Part shown: positions 6,034 to 10,375 of the stretch, piece after piece
Position numbering within the stretch: the first letter of the stretch is position 1
Layout of the letters: each line of letters begins with the position of its first letter
Source of the DNA: Acidobacteriota bacterium
Lineage (GTDB): Bacteria > Acidobacteriota > UBA4820 > DSQY01
NCBI GenBank assembly: GCA_021814355.1
Contig: JAKAIJ010000082.1
Span: forward strand, 1-10,375
Direction of reading: 5' to 3'
Length of the DNA: 10,375 bases
Notes under the pieces: model-generated
The model's database searches: none
The model's input: the letters and a program-made list of their open reading frames with translations, nothing else
What the model was told of the DNA's origin: nothing
Position numbers and translations under genes: made by a program

Positions 6034-7620
6034 ATGGGAGGGACTTCGGGACCTGGGACGGAGGCGGCCGCCGAGAAGGTCTACCGCCGCGCCGTCCGCT
6101 GCTGGTCCTGGTACGACTGGGCCAACCACGCCTACGTCACGACCACCGCCTCCACCTTCTTCCCCCCCTATTTCATCGCCATCGCCACGCCCGCCTTCCT
6201 GGCGGCGGGAAGCCTGGCCTCCGACCCCAAGGCTCTCGCCGCGGCGCGCAACGCCGCCAACGACCGGTTCGCCTTCGCCGTGGCGGCGGCGCTGCTGATC
6301 GCCGCCCTCCTTTCGCCCCTCGCGGGCACCTACGCCGACATCACGGGCCGCCGTAAACGGTTGCTCCTCGTCATGACGGCGGCGGGCGGGCTCCTCTCCT
6401 CGGCGATGGTGGTCCTGCGCACGGGCCACTGGCACGCGGGGCTCGTTCTCTACGTAGCTACGCAGGTCATCATGAACATCGCCCTGGGGCTCAACAGCAG
6501 CCTCCTCTGCCACGTCTCGCGCCCGGAGGATCTCGACCGGAACTCGAGCCTGGGGTATGCCATGGGTTACGTGGGGGGCGGCCTGCTTCTGGCCCTCAAC
6601 ACGGCCCTCTACTTCTTCGCCCCCGCCCTCGGGATCGCGAGCGCCACCGCCGTGCGCCTCGCCTTCCTCTCCGTGGGGGTCTGGTGGCTCCTCTTCTCCC
6701 TTCCACTGCTCTTCGGTGTTCCCGAGCCCCCCGCCACGCCGCTGGCGGGGGGCGGCGGCACTAGCCGCCTGCGCGACACCCTCGTGCGCCTCCGCCACAC
6801 CCTGCGGGACATCCGCCGCTACCGCGAGCTCTTCAAGATGCTCGTGGCCTTCTGGTTCTACATGGAGGGGGTGGGAGCCATCATCCTCCTCGCCACAGCC
6901 TACGGCGCCACCCTGGGCCTGGAGATGAAGCACCTCATCTCCATGCTCCTGCTCACCCAGTTCGTGGCCTTTCCCTACGCCCTGATGTACGGGCGCGTCC
7001 CCGACCCGGCGAGCCGGTGGCGCGGCGCCTTTCTGGCGATGGTCCTCTGGACCGCCGTCACCTTCCCGGTCATGGGGGCCTACGCCAACCTCTCGGGGGG
7101 CGTGACCATCGCCCGCGGGTTTGCCATGATGGCGATCAACCAGGCCGCGGGGTTCCTCTTCGCCCTGCTGCTGGGCCGGCGCCTCTTCGATCGTCTCGCG
7201 GACAAGCTCGACGCCCAGCGCGCCGTCTTGCTCGGCCTCTGCATCTACACGGTGGTGCCCGTCTGGGGCTTCTTCCTGAAGACCCCCGCCGAGTTCTTCA
7301 TGCTGGGGTGGATGGTGGGGACGGTCCAGGGCGGCACCCAGGCCCTGAGCCGCGCCGTCTACGCGGGGCTCCTGCCCAAGGCCAAGTCGGGCGAGTTCTT
7401 CGGAATCTACGGCCTCGCCGAGAAGTTCGCCGGCGTGATGGGCCCCCTGCTCTACGCCCTCGTGGGGACCTGGACCGGCAGCCCCCGCTCGAGCATCCTC
7501 TCCCTCTGCGCCTTCTTCGTTCTCGGCATCGTCCTCTTCGCCCGCGTGAACGTGGCCGAAGGCACCGCCCGCGCCGCCGCCGAAGAGGCCGAGATCGAGG
7601 CCACGCACGCCGCGGAGTAA
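6034..7620 (+). CDS. MFS transporter, UMF1 / Atg22-like family
   Basis: The product has 528 residues and is very hydrophobic, with about twelve membrane helices. The N-terminal CWSWYDWANHAYVTT then FFPPYF (23-47) matches the SW..YDWANSAF...FFPPYF signature of the UMF1 (Atg22-like) branch of the major facilitator superfamily. After helix two, GTYADITGRRKRLLL (98-112) is the MFS loop 2-3 motif (GxxAD..GRRK). A repeat of the half-transporter begins near the RRYRELFKML segment, after a proline/glycine-rich central loop. Yeast Atg22 exports amino acids from the vacuole, but bacterial members are largely uncharacterised, so the substrate is unknown. The ATG at 6034 is chosen over in-frame GTG codons upstream because of the well-placed GGAGG. 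It converges with sufS, 69 bases away, and is not obviously linked to it. Confidence 0.9.
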   Translation: MGGTSGPGTEAAAEKVYRRAVRCWSWYDWANHAYVTTTASTFFPPYFIAIATPAFLAAGSLASDPKALAAARNAANDRFAFAVAAALLIAALLSPLAGTYADITGRRKRLLLVMTAAGGLLSSAMVVLRTGHWHAGLVLYVATQVIMNIALGLNSSLLCHVSRPEDLDRNSSLGYAMGYVGGGLLLALNTALYFFAPALGIASATAVRLAFLSVGVWWLLFSLPLLFGVPEPPATPLAGGGGTSRLRDTLVRLRHTLRDIRRYRELFKMLVAFWFYMEGVGAIILLATAYGATLGLEMKHLISMLLLTQFVAFPYALMYGRVPDPASRWRGAFLAMVLWTAVTFPVMGAYANLSGGVTIARGFAMMAINQAAGFLFALLLGRRLFDRLADKLDAQRAVLLGLCIYTVVPVWGFFLKTPAEFFMLGWMVGTVQGGTQALSRAVYAGLLPKAKSGEFFGIYGLAEKFAGVMGPLLYALVGTWTGSPRSSILSLCAFFVLGIVLFARVNVAEGTARAAAEEAEIEATHAAE

Positions 7621-7632
7621 GAGAACGGCGGA

Positions 7633-7683
7633 GGACGGAGTCCGGTCAGGCCTACCTTCCTCCCGCCCGGCCGCCTTCCCGGG
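7633..7683. terminator. Possible bidirectional hairpin region between convergent genes
   Basis: The 69-bp spacer between the convergent transporter and sufS genes holds two small GC-rich inverted repeats: GGAC (7633-7636) with GTCC (7640-7643), and CCCGG (7666-7670) with CCGGG (7679-7683). Neither is followed by a clear T run on either strand, so neither is a textbook intrinsic terminator. Termination is expected here from the gene arrangement, but the sequence gives weak support. Confidence 0.25.
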
Positions 7684-7689
7684 CCGCGG

Positions 7690-8952
7690 CTATCGCCCGT
7701 GGACGAAGAGGCGGCTCACCTCGCCGAGGGCGTAGAGGAGGTGGTCGGCCTCCTCCTTCGTGTTGTAGAGGTAGAAGCTGGCGCGCAGGGTGTTGTCCAT
7801 CCCGAGGGCGGCCATGAGGGGCTGGGCGCAGTGGTGGCCCGAGCGGACGGCGACGCCGAGGCGGTCGAGAAGGTTCGCGCCGTCGTGGGGATGGACGCCG
7901 TCCACGTTGAAGGAGAAGACCGCCAGGTGCTCCCCCTTCCGGTGGCCGTAGAGGGTGAGGCCCGGGAAGGCCAGAAGCTTTTCGAGGACGTAGCCCCGCA
8001 GCTCCTCCTCGTAGGCGAGGACCCGCTCCATGCCGAGCCCGGAGAGGTAGTCCACGGCGGCGCCCAGGCCAATCCCCTCGGCGATGGCCGCGGTGCCCGC
8101 CTCGAACTTCCAGGGCAGCTCGTTCCAGGTGGAGCCCTCGGGGGTGACGGTGGCGATCATGTCGCCGCCCGTGAGGAAGGGCGGCATCTCCTCCAGGAGC
8201 TCCTTCTTGGCGTAGAGGAAGCCGATCCCCGTGGGACCGCACATCTTGTGGCCCGAGGCGGCGAAGAAGTCGCAGTCGAGGGCCCGCACGTCCACGGGCA
8301 TGTGGGGAAGGGACTGGGCGCCGTCGAGAAGGAACTTCGCCCCCACGGCGCGCGCGCGGTCCCTCAGCGCTCCCACGGGGTTGACGGCGCCCAGGACGTT
8401 GCTGGCGTGGACCGCGCCGACGAGCCGGGTTCTTGGGGTGATGAGCCGGGCCGCGGCGTCCAGGTCGAGAAGGCCGCTCGGGGTGACGGGGATGAACTTC
8501 AGCGTCACGCCGAGGCGCGCCCGGAGCATCTGCCAGGGGACGATGTTGGAATGGTGCTCCATGATCGTGAGGACGACCTCGTCCCCGGCGCGCAGGTTCG
8601 CCAAGCCCCACGCCCCGGCCACGAGGTTGAGCGCCTCGGTGGCGTTGCGGACGAAGACGACTTCGCGCCAGCTTCGGGCGTTGATGAAGCGCGCCACCTT
8701 CTTGTGGGCCTCTTCGTACCCTACCGTCGCCTCGTAGCCGAGGGTGTGGATGGCGCGGTGGATGTTGGCGTTGGAGACGGTCATGGACTCCACGACGGCG
8801 TCCACCACCGCCTTCGGACGCTGGCTCGAGGCCGCGTTGTCGAGGTAGACGAGGTCGCGGCCGTTGACCTTGCGCGCGAGGATGGGGAAGTCGCGGCGGA
8901 CGCGCTGCACGTCGTAGGCCGCCGGCGCGGCTCTCAGGGCGCTCTCGGTCAT
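7690..8952 (-). CDS. sufS: Cysteine desulfurase SufS
   Basis: The product has 420 residues, a normal length for a class II (SufS-type) PLP cysteine desulfurase, which converts cysteine to alanine and holds the released sulfur as a persulfide for Fe-S cluster assembly. Visible residues include YLDNAASSQ (36-44), the cofactor-stacking histidine in MEHHSN (131-136), D210 in LDGAQ that binds the pyridine nitrogen, the PLP lysine K236 in ASGHKMCGPTG, and the persulfide-carrying C375 in RSGHHCAQP. The short loop around C375 fits SufS rather than IscS, so a sulfur acceptor such as a SufU-type protein or SufE is expected. No sufE is in the window. The ATG at 8952 shares an ATGA overlap with the Rieske stop, indicating translational coupling; an in-frame extension to 9084 lies inside the Rieske gene and is rejected. 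It is the last gene of the visible operon. Confidence 0.97.
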   Translation of the reverse strand: MTESALRAAPAAYDVQRVRRDFPILARKVNGRDLVYLDNAASSQRPKAVVDAVVESMTVSNANIHRAIHTLGYEATVGYEEAHKKVARFINARSWREVVFVRNATEALNLVAGAWGLANLRAGDEVVLTIMEHHSNIVPWQMLRARLGVTLKFIPVTPSGLLDLDAAARLITPRTRLVGAVHASNVLGAVNPVGALRDRARAVGAKFLLDGAQSLPHMPVDVRALDCDFFAASGHKMCGPTGIGFLYAKKELLEEMPPFLTGGDMIATVTPEGSTWNELPWKFEAGTAAIAEGIGLGAAVDYLSGLGMERVLAYEEELRGYVLEKLLAFPGLTLYGHRKGEHLAVFSFNVDGVHPHDGANLLDRLGVAVRSGHHCAQPLMAALGMDNTLRASFYLYNTKEEADHLLYALGEVSRLFVHGR

Positions 8953-9260
8953 GCGGGCTCCCGGAGAAAGACGACCCCGCCCTCGACCCTCACGGGGTAG
9001 ACCGGAATCCCCTCCACCGCGGGCATCCCCGCCGCCTCGCCGCTTTTCAGGTCGAACTTCGCGCCGTGGTGGGGGCAGACCCACGCGGGGCCCTCGGCGT
9101 ACCCGCCGGCCAGCTCCATGTCCTGGTGGCTGCAGATCCCGTGGAGGGCGAAGACCTCGGAACCCTTCCGCACGAGAAGCACCGGCTCCTCGCCCAGTTG
9201 AACCTCGAGCCCCCTAGGCCCGATCGCGTCCACCTTCGCCACCTCGATCCAGTCAGCCAT
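8949..9260 (-). CDS. Rieske [2Fe-2S] ferredoxin-like protein of the suf operon
   Basis: The product has 103 residues, a stand-alone Rieske domain. The cluster ligands are C43 and H45 (GICSHQD) and C62 and H65 (VCPHHGAKFD), followed by the usual LKSGE turn. Proteins of this size are electron carriers of the NirD / dioxygenase-ferredoxin type, soluble in the cytoplasm. No oxygenase or reductase partner is present. Its place between the scaffold gene and sufS is seen in other bacterial suf operons and suggests a role in electron supply for cluster assembly, or as a co-regulated client; the exact job is not established. GAGG lies 8 bases before the ATG. The stop overlaps the sufS start in ATGA. 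Confidence 0.95.
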   Translation of the reverse strand: MADWIEVAKVDAIGPRGLEVQLGEEPVLLVRKGSEVFALHGICSHQDMELAGGYAEGPAWVCPHHGAKFDLKSGEAAGMPAVEGIPVYPVRVEGGVVFLREPA

Positions 9261-9418
9261 TCCTGCGACCTCGCCTTCCGGAACCGCAAGCTGCCCGCGT
9301 TACCCGGCCCGTGGATGAGTGCGTGAGCTCGTGGGTTGACCAACTTTGCCTATTGGGTTTCTCGGTTCTTCACCCGCCTATTTCCCACTCACGTACTTCT
9401 CGCGCACGTTCCCTTCCC
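9261..9418 (-). promoter_or_regulatory. 158-bp gap inside the suf operon with an imperfect hairpin near the Rieske start
   Basis: This spacer is unusually long for an otherwise tight operon and less GC-rich than its flanks around 9335-9400. No convincing reading frame or consensus promoter was found on the minus strand. An imperfect inverted repeat lies just before the Rieske ribosome site: CCGG (9278-9281) with CCGG (9304-9307), and AACCGC (9282-9287) with GCGTT (9297-9301), with a 9-base loop and small bulges. GTTGACCAAC (9335-9344) is a short palindrome with half-sites GTTG and CAAC. The gap may hold a processing site, an attenuator or an internal promoter; none is proven. Confidence 0.3.
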
Positions 9419-9850
9419 TCACTCGTCGTCCTCCTCCCCCGGCCAGGCGGCTTGGCCGTACACGCCCGCCTTGAGGACCTTGAGGGCGAGCAGGGCGCAC
9501 TTGAGCCGCATGGGGCCGATGGGGATTCCGATGTTCTCGAGCATCTCTTCTTTGGTGATCGTCCGGACCCGATCGAGGGGCGCGCCCTTCACGAGGTCCG
9601 TGAGGATGGAGGCCGCGGACTGGCTGATGATGCACCCCTTGCCGGAGAACTTGATCTCCTCGATGACGCCGCCCTTCGTCTTGAGGGCGATCTTCATCTG
9701 GTCGCCGCAGGAGGGGTTCCCCTCCTCGTGGACCACGTCGGCCCCGGCGAGCTCCCCGAAGTTGTGCGGGTGCTTGTAGTGGTCCAGGAGGAGATCCATC
9801 ATCAACGGATCCACGTCGAGGAGATCGCTCTTGAAGGCCGGATCGGTCAT
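9419..9850 (-). CDS. sufU: SUF-system Fe-S assembly protein, SufU/IscU (NifU N-terminal) family
   Basis: The product has 143 residues with the three conserved cysteines of the family: C48 in GNPSCGD (with D50), C73 in GKGCIISQSAAS, and C118 in RLKCALLALKVL. The N-terminal DHYKHPHNFG (23-32) is also typical. SufU/IscU proteins bind zinc or a nascent cluster and take sulfur from the desulfurase, here SufS from the same operon. The C73-C118 spacing is 45, close to the 43 of E. coli IscU and shorter than in Bacillus SufU, which has an insertion of about 18-21 residues. The residue before C118 is lysine, as in SufU, not the histidine of IscU. It thus has SufU-like motifs without the SufU insert, so whether it is a sulfur acceptor or a scaffold is open. 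A purine-rich GGGGGGAG lies close before the ATG. sufD ends 15 bases upstream. Confidence 0.93.
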   Translation of the reverse strand: MTDPAFKSDLLDVDPLMMDLLLDHYKHPHNFGELAGADVVHEEGNPSCGDQMKIALKTKGGVIEEIKFSGKGCIISQSAASILTDLVKGAPLDRVRTITKEEMLENIGIPIGPMRLKCALLALKVLKAGVYGQAAWPGEEDDE

Positions 9851-9865
9851 GGCTCCCCCCGTCGC

Positions 9866-10375
9866 CTACGCCCGGATCTTCGCCTCGAGCAGCGGATCGA
9901 GCAGGGCCGCGGCGAAGGGCAGCGGGGCGCGCCCGAAGAGGCTCGCGAGGAACCCCACCACCACCGCATGGCGCGCCTGAGCCTCGTCCAGGCCGCGGCT
10001 CATGAGGTAGACCATCTGCTCCTCGTCCACCTGGCCCACGCTCGCGGCGTGGGAGGCCTTCACGTCGAGGGCCTTGATCTCGAGCCCCGGCACGCTGTCG
10101 GCCCTCGCGCCGGGCGAGAGCATCAGCACGTGGCTGGCGAGGCGGGCGTCGCCCCCGGTGGAAGCCCGCTCCATCCGGATGTTGCCGGTCAGGACCGCGC
10201 GGGCGTGGCCCCCGAGGACCGCCTTGGCATCCACGTCGCTCGCCGTGTGGTGGGCGGCGTGGCGGACCCGGGTGTCCCAGTCGAAGTGCTCCTTGCCGTC
10301 GCCGGCCGCGATCTGGGTCTCGCGCCACGCGGCGCCGGGCTCCGAGAGCTCGACCCGCTGGCGGACCACGGTCCA
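9866..10375 (-). CDS. sufD: SufD, C-terminal part (5' end cut by window edge)
   Basis: The frame is open from the right edge and encodes the last 169 residues of a SufB/SufD-family protein. The parallel beta-helix end is recognisable in LTGNIRMERAS, then LSPGARADSVPGLEIKALDVKASHAASVGQVDEEQM, followed by the C-terminal helical segment YLMSRGLDEAQARHAVVVGF. The EIKALDVKASHA wording and the DEE.M.YL.SRG helix favour SufD over SufB, which normally has a glutamate-rich HEA segment there. SufD partners with SufB and the ATPase SufC in the SufBCD complex, where the histidine of the ASHA/CSHG motif helps form the cluster site. sufB and sufC are presumably just beyond the edge. A GTG at 10369 is simply an internal valine; the residues before it continue the frame. 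Confidence 0.93.
   Translation of the reverse strand, partial: WTVVRQRVELSEPGAAWRETQIAAGDGKEHFDWDTRVRHAAHHTASDVDAKAVLGGHARAVLTGNIRMERASTGGDARLASHVLMLSPGARADSVPGLEIKALDVKASHAASVGQVDEEQMVYLMSRGLDEAQARHAVVVGFLASLFGRAPLPFAAALLDPLLEAKIRA

Noticed and set aside
3849..6356. Plus-strand open frame of 835 codons overlapping the FAD oxidoreductase and CreD-like genes
   Set aside because: P/R/G-rich translation in a shifted frame; the two genes in the other frames have clear motifs.
4390..7608. Minus-strand open frame of 1072 codons across the CreD-like and MFS genes
   Set aside because: Its translation is repetitive E/G/H/R-rich sequence with no recognisable domain, while the plus strand has proper membrane-protein genes with ribosome sites.
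7699..9000. Plus-strand open frame of 433 codons opposite sufS
   Set aside because: Mirror of the sufS codon pattern, without motifs; sufS has every catalytic residue.
9336..9779. Plus-strand frame starting in the suf gap (147 codons)
   Set aside because: Begins at TTG without a ribosome site and runs antisense through sufU; no family resemblance.

Overview
The window is very GC-rich and almost fully coding. Codons mostly end in G or C, and the few AT-rich patches stand out as candidate regulatory DNA. A secreted M14 carboxypeptidase with a C-terminal jellyroll-like tail, a CreD-like inner-membrane protein and a SUF operon containing a Rieske ferredoxin together suggest a high-GC Gram-negative bacterium. 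Acidobacteriota or a similar lineage would fit, but this is inference and no rRNA or marker gene settles it.

Layout. Positions 1-2296 (minus) hold most of a secreted zinc carboxypeptidase, cut by the left edge. Positions 2297-2399 are a divergent intergenic region with a near-perfect sigma-70 promoter (TTGACA, 17 bp, TATACT) placed so that the next ATG lies at about the transcription start, so a leaderless mRNA is predicted. Reading right from it are a small polytopic membrane protein (2400-3011), an overlapping winged-helix regulator (3004-3369), a gap of about 170 bp holding the clear 5' stump of an undecaprenyl diphosphate synthase gene (3417-3551), a geranylgeranyl-reductase-family FAD oxidoreductase (3538-4695), a CreD-like membrane protein (4699-5928), and a UMF1/Atg22-type MFS transporter (6034-7620) that probably has its own promoter. 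The convergent operon on the minus strand runs sufD (right edge), an IscU/SufU scaffold, a 158-bp gap, a Rieske ferredoxin, and sufS.

How the genes may work together. The membrane protein and winged-helix regulator look like a co-translated pair. With the FAD reductase and the CreD-like protein downstream, they could form an envelope-linked module in which a prenyl-lipid reductase and a membrane-integrity protein share one regulator. This is inferred from gene order and from an AT-rich element found at both ends of the regulator pair. The minus-strand operon is a conventional iron-sulfur assembly set: SufS supplies sulfur, the SufU/IscU-like protein accepts it or scaffolds the cluster, SufD belongs to the SufBCD complex (sufB and sufC presumably lie past the right edge), and the Rieske ferredoxin is a likely electron carrier or client.

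The least expected items are the UppS stump next to an isoprenoid-type reductase, the leaderless promoter, and the repeated AT-rich element flanking the regulator pair.
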